NCBI GenBank assembly: GCA_963575745.1
Contig: CAUYUJ010022043.1
Coordinates: forward strand, 1 to 64,000
Reading direction: 5' to 3'
Origin: Prorocentrum cordatum
Lineage: Eukaryota; Sar; Dinophyceae; Prorocentrales; Prorocentraceae
DNA length: 64,000 nucleotides
Position 1 is the stretch's first letter, and every line of letters begins with the position of its first letter. A program made the translations under genes and the position numbers. Below the pieces are notes generated by a model. The model made no database searches. It was given only the letters and a program-made list of their open reading frames with translations, and had not been told where the DNA came from. Shown piece by piece: positions 32,079-43,850 of this stretch.

Positions 32079-33930
32079 GAGATTAGGCGCAGAATTCAAG
32101 CTACCGCTGAGTCGTACTATGCCTTGGGCCAGATATGGTCCCTGGAGTTGCAGTTCCGCTGGAAGCGGACCATGTTTCTGAGTTTCGTGCAGAATGCGGC
32201 GCTCACTGGATTAGAACCAATGCTGCTCACCAAACGTCAATATCGCGAACTCGACTCGCTTCTGGCTCGTTATGGGAGGAGGGCATTACAGGGGAAGGCG
32301 ACAACGAAGGTGGACGGGAAGATTCGGTCGTGGTCGAACAAGAGAGTGATGCAGCATTGGCGCCTCGCTAGTTCTGAAACGGAGTTGCTGGTCAGGCGTC
32401 TGGGGTGGTATCGTACCTGGGCCCTCTCCCCGAAGAACCACAGCCAGGAGCTTTGCTTGTTGTTCGGGGCCCTGGGCCTGGACGCGGGGGGTCAACCGAC
32501 GCACGACAACACTGTCATCCCCAAAGTGCCATCTCCGTGGCTTCTTCAACTGCAGGCTGACTTTCGGCGTGCAGCAGATGCGCTCGACGAGGGCGACCTT
32601 TGTGCTCATGTTGCTCGCTGTCCAGGCGATATAGTGAATGATGATTATCGTGAGTTCTGGGCTCGCGTGGACTTTCCGGAGATCCGTGCACGAGAGCTGG
32701 CAAAGGTGATCCCTCCTTCGGACCTCTACACGACCGAAATGCAGGACACCCCAGGAGCACCTCTGGAGTTCCCTTGGAAGTGTGAATGGGCTTCGGAGAC
32801 GGGGACCGTATGTGGGCACGGGTTCCAGACCAAGAGGGACCTCATGAACCATATGCGCCAAATACATCAAGTACACAATCTATCTGCTACGCTGACCCCT
32901 ACAAACACATGCATAGTATGTAGACGTGTATTCGATAGCCAGGATAACGCGTACAAGCACCTCCAGAGGGCCCTCATGAGTGGTAAATGTCCGTCACGGG
33001 GTTCGGCAACTTTCTCGGGAGTTCGGCCTCCACCGTCACTGGAATGCAGGGTATGCGGATATCACTCCAGCGATTTGGGCAACTTATGTAGCCATTTGGT
33101 CACAAGCCATCTTCCGTGCGAGGTGGACCCGTCCATATCCCCTGCCTCAGAGGCAGATCTATCCGTATCATCTTCTCCTGGGCCAGCTGCTGCTGATGTC
33201 GGAGATGGCGGACGAGGAGGCGCTGGAGCGTCCCGCGTGGCTGAGGGACCCGTTGTCAGGCCCTGCGAGCAAAAAGGGCCGTGGTGGCGACGCAGGCGGC
33301 AGCAGCGTCAGGGAGGAGGCGAGGAAGGCGGCGCGCGGGCAAGACGCTCTTATCAAGTTGGTGCTCATCCTCGGCAAGCTCGTGCTCACGGACAGCCGCG
33401 CGCTGGCAGAGGTGTCGATGTACCGCACGTACGGCATCTGCGCGGACACGGACTTCGCGGCGACGAACGAGAGCGCGGGGGCGGACTACAACGACCAGTC
33501 GCAGGAGCTCAAGGCCAAGGCAAAAAAAGGAGAGGCCGTCGACTTCCAGAGCAGAGGTCCGCCTTTCGTGACCATCTTCGTGACGACCATGCACTGGGCG
33601 GCCTTGCAGCACAACAAAGAGGGCGTGAAGCAAGAGCCGTGGATGGCCCCCGCTCGCGAGTTCTACAAGGAGTACCTCTGCAAGGCGTCGGCGGTACAAG
33701 TGGGGGAGCTGGTGTTACACTGGCAGTGGAAGCGCAACAGGAACAAGACCGAGAGCAAGCCGAAGGGCAGGTTGATCGTCGCCTTCGACACGCAGCACCC
33801 GAGGTACGCGCAGCTGATGCAGATCCTGACGGCCATGCTCGAGACGCTGAAGGCGGAGAGGCGCATCGGGCCCGCGCCGCGGGGCCCCTTGGAGCGGGAC
33901 GCTTCGAAGCTGCTGGCGGAGTTCAAGTAG
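32079..33930 (+). pseudogene. LINE H ORF2, 3' part: RT C-terminus, zinc fingers, tail domain
   Basis: Reads RRRIQATAESYYALGQIW and FLSFVQNAALTGLEP, the thumb-like C-terminal region common in dinoflagellate LINE Pol proteins. Three zinc-finger-like clusters follow: CEWASETGTVCGHGF...H...H, CIVCRRVFDSQDNAYKH and CRVCGYHSSDLGNLCSHLVTSH. A frameshift near 33,190 moves the frame to MSEMADEEALERPAWLRDP, then DALIKLVLILGKLVLTDSRA and a Lys/Arg-rich end, stopping at 33,930. I infer that this tail is the end of the same protein, but it could be a separate retroposed gene. Zinc fingers probably bind the element's RNA or DNA. Confidence 0.7.
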
Positions 33931-34483
33931 ATAGGCGCAGCCCAGGCATAGGAAAAGGAGGTAGCAGCAGTAGCGGCAGCAACGCTTTACAGTCGAGTAG
34001 CTTGCCCGTGAACAGCGGGGTAGGAGGGTCCGTGTCGGATTCCCGAGGTGTCAGTCACCAACATCCGCTGCGGGCGAGTGAAAGGTTGGCTGATTTAATT
34101 CGTAGGGGTTTCGTGTCTTCTGAAGTTTTGAACCCTCGACCCCCCCCCTTTGCCCTCAGCTTATGGTTCTGGAGTGTCCAATACCCCGACTATCCAAAGA
34201 GAGGGGAGGCCTTCAAGGGCCAAAGGCAGAGGCAAAGGAAAGAAGGGTCGTCGGTAGCACTCTCACTGGTCCCCAAGAGCGGGCCCTCCGTAGGCTGCGT
34301 GCCGTCCAGGGGGTGCTCGTAGGGGCGGTGCGGCGTCCGTCGTGTGCCACGGGCCGCATCAGACGGTTTGGCGAATCACGATTCGCCCCCCAGAGTTCCC
34401 CTAACTGTGAAGGTAGGCCGTGTCTTCAGGCGTCTAGCAGCTGCAGTTGAACTCCCACGGGCCCAATCCCAATCCCAATCCTC
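33931..34483. other. Probable 3' end of LINE H and flank, no gene seen
   Basis: GC-rich, with no convincing frame. A perfect dyad GGCGAATCACGATTCGCC lies at 34,371-34,388 just before the 102-bp satellite. Confidence 0.5.
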
Positions 34484-34735
34484 CCCCCCTTCCGCGCGGA
34501 CGAAGACGGGGTCGAGATTACGACGCTCCCCAATTCAGACCATTCGCTGAACTGCCGCGGGGCGTGAACTTGACCTCATCCCTACCGCGCTGACGAAGAC
34601 GAGGTCGAGTTCACGACCCGCCTCAGTTCAGACCGCTCGCTGAACGGCAGCGGGGCGCGAACTCGACCTCCCCCATGCCGCGCCGACGAAGTTGAGGTCG
34701 AGTTCACGACCCGCCCCAGTTCAGACCAGTCGTCG
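34484..34735. repeat. 102-bp satellite array, locus 2
   Basis: About 2.5 units, nearly identical in order and sequence to 21,880-22,128, in the same orientation. Together the two loci bracket the nested LINE complex. Confidence 0.88.
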
Positions 34736-34816
34736 GACTCGCGTTGTTCCTACACTCAGCCACCTTCCTGCAGCGCTGTTGCACAGGCACGGTGGCGGGT
34801 TTTGCCGAAGGCAGCT

Positions 34817-35030
<214 letters not shown>

Positions 35031-35649
35031 AGAGGGAGAGAACGGCGGAGGAGCGTAAATTACAGCCGGACGCAGCCGAACAAACCGAGAGGGCCCTATG
35101 AATGCACTGGACCCTGACACGCAGTTACCTTCGCTCTAGAAGAGGCCCTGCCGGGATACTCCCGGCAAGGTGCCAAAATGTCTTGCCATAAAGAATATCA
35201 ATAGCAAAACAGCCACGGCCCAGTTATGGATTTGGGAAATACGAACGTCCAGACCGCTACGCCTCACATGAACAAAATCTGGATTTGGGAAATACGAGCG
35301 TCCAGACCGTTACGTCTCACGTGATCACGCAGGCACGCACAGGGCACTTGTGTACCATCCACCAATGACACCACACAACAGTTTGCCCAGTGCTTACGAG
35401 GGCATCTCTCTGTGCACTTCCAATGATGGTTGTCGGCCCTGCTGCACAGCGTGCTTCACATAGCAACAGGGGCATGGTAGCCTCGTAGGGTGGCATTCAA
35501 AAACTACTCGATAGAGCAGATCTTCCAAAGGTTGCCCCGTTCCTTGGGGTCCTTCAGAGAGGACTCCTTCAATAGGGCAAAGGGTCGTACGGTGATGCCC
35601 ATTCAACTAAATCGGAATTACGATTACGCTTTGCGGGTTGGCAGGGACC
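35031..35649. other. Unique stretch with a tandem duplication and a hairpin, no gene
   Basis: A hairpin TGCCGGGATACTCCCGGCA lies at about 35,150-35,168. A diverged duplication of about 50 bp with GATTTGGGAAATACGA and CGTCCAGACCG occurs near 35,227 and 35,281. No frame of interest. Confidence 0.6.
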
Positions 35650-36240
35650 CCTGGTTCCCGGAGCCGCCAGAGAGCCCCGAAACGGCACCGGACGGCCCCC
35701 GGAGAGCCCCAAAACGGCCCCAGAGCTCCCCAGAAAAGCCCCGAGACGGCCCACGGAGGCCCCGAGACAACCCAAGACGGCCCTCAGACGGCCGAAGATA
35801 TTCTCAAGACGGCCCCAGAGACCCCCAAGACGCCCACAGACGGCTCCAAGGGGACAAACTGGAGGGCCCCAAGAAGCCGAAGTCATAGATTTTTCTGTAT
35901 GTGTTCTAAAGATTATGAAGTTCTCGCGCTCTCGGGCTCCAGGACCCCCAAGACGGCCCAAGAGGCCTCCAGGATCGCCCCGAGACGGCCCAAGAAGCGC
36001 CCAAGAGAGCCCCAAGACAGCCCAAGAGGGGCTCAAGAGGAGGCCAAGAGGCCCCCAAGACGGCCCAATTAGCCTCCAAGAGGCCCCCAAGACGACACAA
36101 CAAGGCGCCAAGGGGCTCCCAAGACCCAAGACGGCCCCAGAGGGCCCAAAGACGCCCAAAAAGATCCTCAGGAGGACCCCCAGGAGGACCCCCAGGAGGA
36201 CCCCCAAGAGGGCCTCTAGAGGCGAAAATCATCGATTCCA
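35650..36240. repeat. CCAAGACGGCC-type repeat block 3
   Basis: Same composite repeat as blocks 1, 2 and 4, with linkers near 35,875-35,950 (GAAGTTCTCGCGCTCTCGGG) and 36,215-36,280. A 12-bp word AGGACCCCCAGG is repeated in tandem at about 36,170-36,205. Confidence 0.88.
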
Positions 36241-36597
36241 CTTTGGTTGTCGATCGCTCCCGAAGCTTGCTGGAATTTGCGCGGCAGAAAGAGAAGCGCG
36301 CGTCGGCAAACTTCGACTCACGCAGCTCCGTGGATTTAATCCACGGGCCCACACTCTAGTATCCTATAAACGTGTAAGTGATTGAAAGACTATTATAATG
36401 AGCGGTTTTGTTACGGCAAGCGATCGCTGAAATCAAGATTGAGCCAAACGTCCAATATTACGTGTGATATGAGTGAGAGACGCTCATATATGAATCAGAC
36501 GAGTGCGCGACCCCTAGGGCTGAGAGGAATACCCCGCAGGAGGCTCAGAAAACGAAAACGAGGAAAGGGTATCGGAATCGGTTTGTTTTTCTGAATA
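36241..36597. other. Unique stretch with a short perfect dyad, no gene
   Basis: CCGTGGATTTAATCCACGG at 36,328-36,346 is a perfect 19-nt dyad. Otherwise I see nothing; a minus-strand frame from the SPRY gene reads in from the right. Confidence 0.55.
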
Positions 36598-36828
36598 CGA
36601 CGACGACGACGACGACGACGACGACAACGACGATCGACGACGACGACGACGATCGACGACGACGACGACGATGACGACGACGACGACGACGAGACGACGA
36701 TCGACGACGACGACGACGACGTCCTGTCGGTGAGCGCCTGCCGCCCCTTGCTCTTGGCCTCCAGGCACCTGTCGTCCAGCAGCCGGCCGAAGGCCTCGAC
36801 CGTGAGGTACGGCCCAGCAGTCGACCTG

Positions 36829-36881
<53 letters not shown>

Positions 36882-37812
36882 CGACCTGGGCGAGTAGCGG
36901 AGGTCTCGGCCACCCCAGTTCACGTGCACCTTGGCCCCGCCCTCCAGGGTCACCACCGGGACCACGTACTTGTGCTCCCTGAGCGCGGGGTGCGTCAGCG
37001 CCGATGTGTTGTCCGGCGAGACGTCTCCATCCACAAAGGTGCGCAGGGTGCCCGTCCTCAGGTCCACGAGCACACCAACGACCGAGCCCTGCGTCCAGCG
37101 CTTCCTCTCAGCCTTCTCAGGGTTGTTGGCGTGGCGCGTCGTCGGAAACGTGGTGGTGCCGAGGCCGCAAGATGCCCCAGGAATGCTCATCATCGCCGAC
37201 GCACATGACATCCTCCTTCGAGGCGAAGTCCTCCGCAGCGACGCCGATGGTACAGGAGCTGCCTGGTGGCACGACCAGGAGGGTTACCTCGAAGTAGAAC
37301 TGGTAGGGCGGCATCAGGAACCTGGTGGCGGGAGCGAACGTCGCCGTGCCCGTAGTGGACACCACGACGTCAGTGTGGAAGACCGCCGCATCCCCGCAAA
37401 CGAAATAAAGCTTCGAGCCCTCGTAGATGATGCCGGCGTTACTGGCCAGGAGCGCCCGGAGTCCCAGCGACGCTCTTATGACGGTGCTCTTCTCACGCTG
37501 CTGCGGCTGCGCCTTGTACACGCTGCCCGCCCTGTCCGAAACATGCCGAAAGCCCGACCCCCTGCCCAGGTCCCTTCGGCGCACCTGCTCCTGCACTTTC
37601 CTCTTTGCTCGGTCGCTGGGGTTCTCATCGTTCAGTCTGAGTGCGTCCGTCAGCTCCTCAACGTCCACCTCGCCATCGCCGGACGGATCCATGTATTTGT
37701 CCGCCACCGTGCCCCCTGGCACGTTGAGGCGTGGTACAATGCCAAGTGCTGTCTGGTAGGGTTTCTTCTGTAAGTATGACTCTTTGGCACCACAATCCGA
37801 AAGCCGAACCAC
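36500..37812 (-). pseudogene. EF-hand plus SPRY-domain protein, frameshifted
   Basis: From 37,812 leftward: an EF-hand calcium-binding loop (DPSGDGEVDVEE, with Asp/Glu at the expected positions), a basic linker, then a SPRY (B30.2-type) domain in two frames. The first half reads YFEVTLLVVPPGSSCTIGVA and VGDDEHSWGI; after a one-base shift near 37,160-37,180 the second half reads RWTQGSVVGVLVDLRTGTL, RTFVDGDVSP and YVVPVVTLEGGAKVHVNWGG. SPRY domains bind protein partners; EF-hands sense calcium. Ser-rich CGA repeats follow the SPRY domain. Start uncertain: Met at 37,812 is the first in frame, but an upstream exon is possible. Single frameshift, so either a recent pseudogene or an assembly error. 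This is the only recognisable cellular-type gene. Confidence 0.75.
36598..36882. repeat. CGA microsatellites inside the SPRY gene
   Basis: Two GAC/CGA tracts (36,598-36,721 and about 36,829-36,882). On the gene's strand they read as poly-Ser, poly-Arg or poly-Val depending on frame. Between them the minus strand reads GPYLTVEAFGRLLDDRCLEA, which looks like real protein. Confidence 0.9.
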
Positions 37813-38186
37813 TCGTCAGTCACACTTGTCAGCGCGGCAATATGGAACGGAAAAGGGAGCGATACGAGCTAACACATAAAACGTATCAGGACCATGGGTG
37901 AAGCAGGAGACGGAGGAGGAGGAGGAGGAGGAGGAGGAGGAGGAGGCGGAGGAGGAAACGCTCCCCGAAAGCCCCAGATGGCCACCGAGCGAGTTCAGCG
38001 CCTGCCAGCGCACGGCGTTACCTGCGCAACGGCCCTTTTGCAGCCATGGCCGCACCATAATCAAAATGCACCGAGCAGGAATCAAAGCTACGGGGCGTCT
38101 CGGGACGTAGGCGACCACCTTGCACATCGCTGCGAGTTGTTCAATTGCCCCCTGCGTTCAAGGGTTCCGCAAGTCTTCTGAAGCCC
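37813..38186. other. Upstream side of the SPRY gene and left flank of element B
   Basis: Contains a GGA repeat at about 37,911-37,955. A minus-strand frame across it (HLGLSGSVSS followed by poly-Ser) may be an upstream exon or just the repeat. Nothing else is visible. Confidence 0.45.
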
Positions 38187-38191
38187 GGCCT

Positions 38192-38454
38192 AGTTTGAAA
38201 GGGAGCGGGAAGGCCCAGCCAACAGCTTCGCCTCAGGCGAAGCCAAGCTCCCGCTCTGTTGTACCGTAATAACGATAGTCCCAGTATGGGAGGATGTGCC
38301 ATCTCAAGCAATAGGAAGATCCTATTGGTCTCGATAGCGATTGTGTGCCACGCAGTGAGGCGCAGTCATATTTGGGCGGCCGGCCGCTTGAGCCGACGCG
38401 GCCGCGGGCGCACGCTCGCTTCCACTCCTTACGTCCCTCAGTTCGCCTTCGAGT
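38192..38454 (-). repeat. 3' LTR of element B
   Basis: 263 bp. Shares with the 5' LTR long identical words (GATAGTCCCAGTATG, GCGGCCGGCCGCTT, GCGCACGCTCGCTTCCACTC). On the sense strand it begins ACTC and ends CAAACT, not the usual TG...CA. Contains NotI-like GCGGCCGC and a GGCCGGCC octamer. Confidence 0.9.
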
Positions 38455-38598
38455 CGGGGGGGGAGGGAGACGAAGCGTGAGCCCGTCGCCCCTATACAGC
38501 ATGCATAGCAGCTAACATACACAAGGACAGAAAAGGAAGCGGGCCTAAAGGAAGGTGGACCCGCTCGCAAGTTGCCTCGCATGTACGTGACGTACACA

Positions 38599-39009
38599 TC
38601 AGGCGGCGTCAGAACTTGATGTCTGGCCGACCCGATATGGAGTATGCCTCTTCAGGTCATGCGTGAAAGTCTGTATACCTCCCACGACTTGTAGGAGCAC
38701 GTCTCTGTCGGTGCTCCCCTTGGCGTGGCCATCCGCAGTCATATCGCGGGTGCCACACCACTGAATGCTATGCACGATTCCACGCTCCATCATCTGTCGT
38801 ATCCAACTGACGTGCATTAAAAGGGTGCGAGCAGTCGGCTGCATCAAGTCTTTGCTTGACAAGGACTTAAAAACAGACTCAGCATCGATGGCCAAAGTGA
38901 TATTGATGCTCATGCCACCCAACTCCAGTATATCTTTCAACTGAGTGGGCGTGAGCGGCCCTGCGTGGAGCTCGTGCAGAATCACAATCGTGGGATAACA
39001 GTCCTCCAA
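38599..39009 (-). pseudogene. Element B RNase H
   Basis: Degrades the RNA strand of the RNA/DNA hybrid. Reads LAIDAESVFKSLSSKDLMQP, SWIRQMMERGIVHSIQWCGT and DMTADGHAKGS, which match the copia RNase H pattern of an Asp-bearing strand, an invariant W.. segment and the final ADx-T/AK box. The N-terminal catalytic part lies in disrupted frames upstream (39,010-39,200). Last domain before the 3' LTR, as expected. Confidence 0.75.
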
Positions 39010-39185
39010 ATTACGGGCTGCTGCTAGTGTCTCTGCTGCATAGCTCTAGCGGGCCTGCAAGCGGCGAGACTTGCAGTGCGCATCGATCAAGTGAACGACA
39101 AGCTTGCCGGGTGACGTTTTCCCACGTCGTTGCAGGTTTGCCCCGCAAATATCATAGCCTTTGACGTCGTCATCGGCGTCTCCAC

Positions 39186-40369
39186 TCAGGCGTCGATATC
39201 CTGAGTCGCTATGTAGGTCGCCCTCGCGATCTTCTTCGGGCAGGCCTGTAGCTTCCTGGTGATCGCGCTCAGCCGTCGCACTTGAATATTGGTCGATTCT
39301 TGGACACGCTGTAGAGATACAACATACTCAATCAACCACACCTGGGTGATTAATGCATACACCAGCGCACCTCTGAGGCTGGCGAACATGTCTGCAACCA
39401 TCTTGGTTGCCTGAGCGTCAGCGTCGGCGCTGGTCCATTCGGGATGTTGTATAGGACGGAGCTGTTTGAAATATTCATATTGATCCAAAGTGACATTGCC
39501 GTCCTCGTCCTTGGTGTATCACACAGCACAGTTGGTAGATGTGTGCCTGTTGGGTTTACACTTACCAAAGGTATCCTCAACGCATTCGACATCCTGCCAA
39601 TAGTGTCCTCAGTACAAGCCATGTTGATGTCATCAACATGCTTGGCCGTGAGCAAGTTGTTGCTCGTCTCGAACTCCTCGTCGTATAACGTGGGTCGGAG
39701 ACCGAATCATCTGGTGGCCCTCCTGAGCTTAAGAGAGAAAGCCCGGGGAGCGTCTTTGGTGCCTGTGCCTGGTTTCAAGCACTGTAGGCAGTGCTTTGAC
39801 TCGTCATAGTGCTCGAATCCTGGGAGGGTTCGGAGCACTGTTGCCGATCCAGGCGGCAAAGTAAAACGCACCACGCGTTCCTTTTCACCAGTAGCCCCAG
39901 CGAGTTCCCGATAGGCCGATCCTTGCAGGAAGGCCATGTTGATGTCGAGGGAAGCAATGATCCACTGCTGCTTGCACGCTGCCGTGCTAGCGAGTGACCT
40001 CTGGCTCGACCGTCTCCCTGTTCCCGAACATGTTTCTACGCCGAAGGCTTCAAGGTCCATGAAACCTCGAAGAACCAAGCGTAGTCGGATGGTACGTTCC
40101 ATATCGCCCTTCTCGTTCTTCGCGAATTTCCATTTGCACGCGTATCTCGAAGTCATGATGTTCGACGCTTTGGATATTTCTTGCACCTTGAAGAATTTGT
40201 TATCGAACCATGTCTTAAGTTCAATGTAGAGGGCCTTCGATAATTTATCGGGAGTCGCCTGAATGTCAGCTTTAGTGAGGAGGTCGTCTTCCTTGACGAC
40301 CGCAGCTCGCTTTGCAGCCGCGGTTCCGCATACTCGCATAGTGGTCACCCGGTCGGCATCTAATGCCAT
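39186..40369 (-). pseudogene. Element B reverse transcriptase (copia RVT_2 type)
   Basis: From 40,369: KWKFAKNEKGDMERTIRLRL, then motif A region ASLDINMAFLQGSAYREL, CLKPGTGTKDAPRAFSLKL (the L-hG-hK-APR segment of copia polymerases) and, in the next frame, the catalytic box AKHVDDINMA (HVDD for the usual YVDD). At least two frameshifts (near 39,700 and 39,480). Copies element RNA to cDNA from the tRNA primer. Confidence 0.82.
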
Positions 40370-42258
40370 GTCGTTGCTCGGACAAGACTACCTTTGACAT
40401 TTCTGTCGTAAAACATAATCCGACATGTCGACCATTTTCGCCTGAGTCTAGTCCGTAGCTGTCGTCTTCGACCATGGTGTACATTGGGGCGTAATACGTC
40501 TCCTCGGTATCGGAGTCGTGAGTGCGCCTCCACTTTGGCAGGTGTCCCTGCTGTTCATCAGCTACAGTGATCAGCACATTTTGATATGGAACCATATGTG
40601 TAGGTACGGCGAAGAGGTCCTCTGGTGGAGTTGCCTCCAACAGTTCCCTTTCCTCTCGTAGTTCTGCTTGCCACACCCCCATAACATGCGACTCAAGATC
40701 AGCCTCTGATTCTTCGTAAATCGTAGAGAGCCGTCCGTCATCATGTGATGGTTCGGCTTCTGAGGCTTCTCTTGCGGTTCCATCCGGTGTCGGTGTGTCT
40801 GCCAATTCCTCAAAGTTTGGCATGTCCTGGTCAAAACCTGCTTGAGGTTTAGTGGACTTCAGGCAGTGGATAATTCGTGAATGTGCTGATCCAGTTATAT
40901 CATGTATATTTCGAGCAATACCTTCTGCTTCATAATAATGATATCCTGGATTCACGTCGTTGTCGTAATGGACAAATGTGCAGTTGTCAGCATAAATGAC
41001 CGGAGTCAGCTTATGGATACTCTTGGCAAGCCGGACACAAACGGCATTCGCAATGCGAAAGAAGTTTCTGATAAGGTACTGTAGAGCCAAGTGTACCTTG
41101 GGAGATAGACGGCTTGCGGTCGTCATCTGAAGCGCCCCTTTCTTGGTCGGCACATAGCCAAAGGTCAAGGCAGGTCCCCCCGCTGATAGGCTGGCTACGA
41201 ATGTTAACACTGTGCGTAGTGCAGCGTTGTCAGAGCCAATCTCTCGGGCTATGGGCGCTTCAATGTATAATGAATGCCTTGTGTCGCCGTATTGTACTTG
41301 AACATCTCGATTGCCCCCTCGGATGATAACCTGACCCCTTTCGGGGTCATTCTTTACACCTGGGAACGGGCCATTCCAGCATCCCCACTCATCCTTCGTG
41401 GTCGTAGGGCGATGGTAATCGACCAAGTCTCCTTCATCGTAATCGTGTTGACCAGTAATCGTCGTTTTAGTGCGTAGGGCACGATTGGTCTTAGCTGCTA
41501 CTGTGGCCTGTGTGATAGTTTCAGTACATACCCTGCGCATCGTCTGTCCACGAGAGTGGCCCGACGTTTCCGTCGGCTGCTCGTGGTCCAAAACAGGGAG
41601 GTCAGGGAGCGTTGCTGGTTGCCGTCCAAACAGAGCGTTATATGGAGACCCCCCGCGATAAAGTAAACGCGCTGGCGGCGAACAGGGCCTCGTGCAGTAG
41701 TCGGGTGAACACAAGAAGTATATCTAACCTATTGAGCTCAGCCTCCATGGCGTGAAGTAAATGGCGCAGGATGTCATTTCTGGCCTCGGTCGTTGTAGCG
41801 TGCTGTCCACGCGCACGCATCCTTAGTTCATTGCCTTTTGCCTTGAGGACTGCTTTCGCAGTGTCGTAGTTAAGGGCGCCCTCTCCATCGAAGTAGAGTA
41901 CCTTTGCCGGTCCAAACTGCATCCAACACTCATGATACGCATCAAGGATGCTGGTCATAGTCTTGTCTGGTATCTCAATCCCAGCAGCATACCGTAAACA
42001 GCGATCGGAACTATGGAAGATACTGTGTTCTTGTTTGTAGAACATCAGATCACGTTCCGCTTCCTCACTACATTTACCAGGGAATGCAGTAGAGGGCATA
42101 ACAGTGCGCCCAGGATTGTCCCAAGCTCTGCATTCTCGGCATGCGTCGCAGACACCTTTGATTTTATTGAGTCTGACATTGCCCAGACATATCTTGCTTA
42201 AGATGAGTCTCATCTTAGGCTCCTTTGCATGGAGCCAACGGAAGTGTAGCTTTCGCAA
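40370..42258 (-). pseudogene. Element B integrase
   Basis: From 42,258: HHCC-like zinc region (HFRWLHAKEPKMRLILSKIC ... CDACREC), then the DDE core with ERDLMFYKQEHS (first Asp), VLYFDGEGAL (second Asp) and TTEARNDILRHLL (Glu). After a frameshift near 41,700 come YNALFGRQPATLPDLP and the C-terminal DNA-binding part DEGDLVDYHRPTTTKDEWGC. A long acidic, Ser-rich linker leads to reverse transcriptase. Joins cDNA to the host genome. The order integrase before reverse transcriptase identifies the Ty1/copia type. Confidence 0.82.
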
Positions 42259-42375
42259 CTCGCGTGTTACCGCGCTGGGGTCAAGGCTTCGTAAGTTTTG
42301 TAGACTGATGTGTACGTCGAACCGTGACCAGTCTGGTAGTCGTGGTCGTGCAGCAGGGTTCCCCGCTGGTAATTG

Positions 42376-42951
42376 TTAAGGTGCTTCTCCACCTTGTTGT
42401 CGACCACGTCTGACTCTAACCTGTGGTAGTCGGAGATGGCCATCCGAACTGCCGGCTCCACTCGAGGCAGGTTGCCCTGCAGCGGGTTCAGCAGCATGTC
42501 TTCCTACAGTAATGTCGTGACTACTTGAGCCCGCTGTGGGTCCAGCTCTGGAGCCGGGTCTCGGTGCTCTCAGCCGCGCAAGTGGTGACGCGGCTGGCGC
42601 ATCGGGTGGTGGTGCTGCTAACTCAGCAGGATATGGCGATGCAGGTCCTGCTGCCGGCTCGGCAGGAACCGGCGGTATCTGTCCATGATTGTCGGGCAGC
42701 TTCCGAGGCTTGGCAAACTTGCATTTGCCAGGTGTTGGTACGTGTCCAGGCTTGTTCTTCCCGTAGTTCTTCTTGCAGCTCGGACATTCCCAGTGGTAGT
42801 CATCCTTATCGTACCACCTGCAGTGTCTCGGATCTCTATCCTGAGAAAGAGAGCGCATGTAAACGTTATCCGCGCACGCAGGACACCCGAGCCCTCCCGA
42901 TAGGAAGTCTCGCAATCGAGCCATCAAGTTGTCGAGGGAGACTCGGGTCAT
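42376..42951 (-). pseudogene. Element B zinc-binding segment with Pro-rich tail
   Basis: Reads GCPACADNVYMRSLSQDRD, HCRWYDKDDYHWECPSCKKN and TPGKCKFAKP: three Cys pairs plus His, compatible with a zinc ribbon. A Pro/Ala-rich tail with AGQPA hairpin peptide follows. Function unknown; position just upstream of integrase suggests part of Pol. Confidence 0.6.
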
Positions 42952-43160
42952 CCAAGCCGCATCCTCTTACGTTAGTGACCGACGCGGTGGGCGAATACGG
43001 ATATCCATGGAAAGGATCACGGGTTGCCTGGAAGAGATCGTGCGCGATCTAAACGGCCTTGACGAAGAGTAACTGCATCTTCGAAGTACATTGTGCAGCC
43101 GTGGACAGTTCCTTGCTACATACCGACGCGTGTTGATGATGGCCAGTACATCGTTCTCGT

Positions 43161-43516
43161 TCAAAAAAACGGAAAAAGGCGATGGTTGGCCATGATCTCG
43201 GTCGGCTTTCGCATCAGTAACCCATGGGAGTCACGGAAGCCAAGAGTGCATTGATCCATGTTCACCTTGCAAGCGCCCTTGCTTTTGGCCAACGTAGTCC
43301 ATGGTGGTATCTGATCCACCCAAGTCCCCAATGGTTGTTCTCGTAAGTAGAATCGTCGAAGATAATTTTGGCGTACAGCCACCTTCCCACATAACTTGAT
43401 ATGTGGTTAGTCGTCTGTATGATGTTCATGCCAAGTGTCGTAGTTAACCTTTGCATTGAAATAGGAAGGTAAACCAGTTGTTCTGCAGCTGGGCTGTAGA
43501 ATGACAACCTTGACAA
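43161..43516 (-). pseudogene. Remnant of a Pol accessory domain
   Basis: VNMDQCTLGFRDSHGLLMRK followed by PTEIMANH resembles the end of a domain in dinoflagellate copia Pol that carries a PPC motif (see 59,951-60,390 in element C). Several frameshifts. The assignment is from memory of the pattern and is tentative. Confidence 0.4.
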
Positions 43517-43850
43517 AACAAACGTCTCGCTAGTGCATCACTGCAACTTGGACATCCGTGTTGCCAAGGTCAACAAAGGCGCGTTCGTCTAGGTTTTCCC
43601 CTGAAGACAGACCTCGGCTGAGTGCTAGTTGAGAGATGCCTCCACTTCCTCCACACAATTCTAGCATATCTACCTTGTTGTGTCGCCCGTAACACAAGGT
43701 GGGGATTATGGAGAATTTATCTGCGCAGGATTCCGCAGGTTGCCCCGCAGGTCGCGCGATGAAGCCCCCCTCTCCATCGTCACTATCCGTGTCGAAGTCA
43801 AGAGGTACATCGGTGTAGTACGTACTAAATCCGAGTCCTTTCAGGTCGTC

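Noticed and set aside
42640-42660. GCAGGTC CTGCTGCC as a hairpin insert
   Set aside because: The loop is too short (one base) and the stem only fits by chance GC content.
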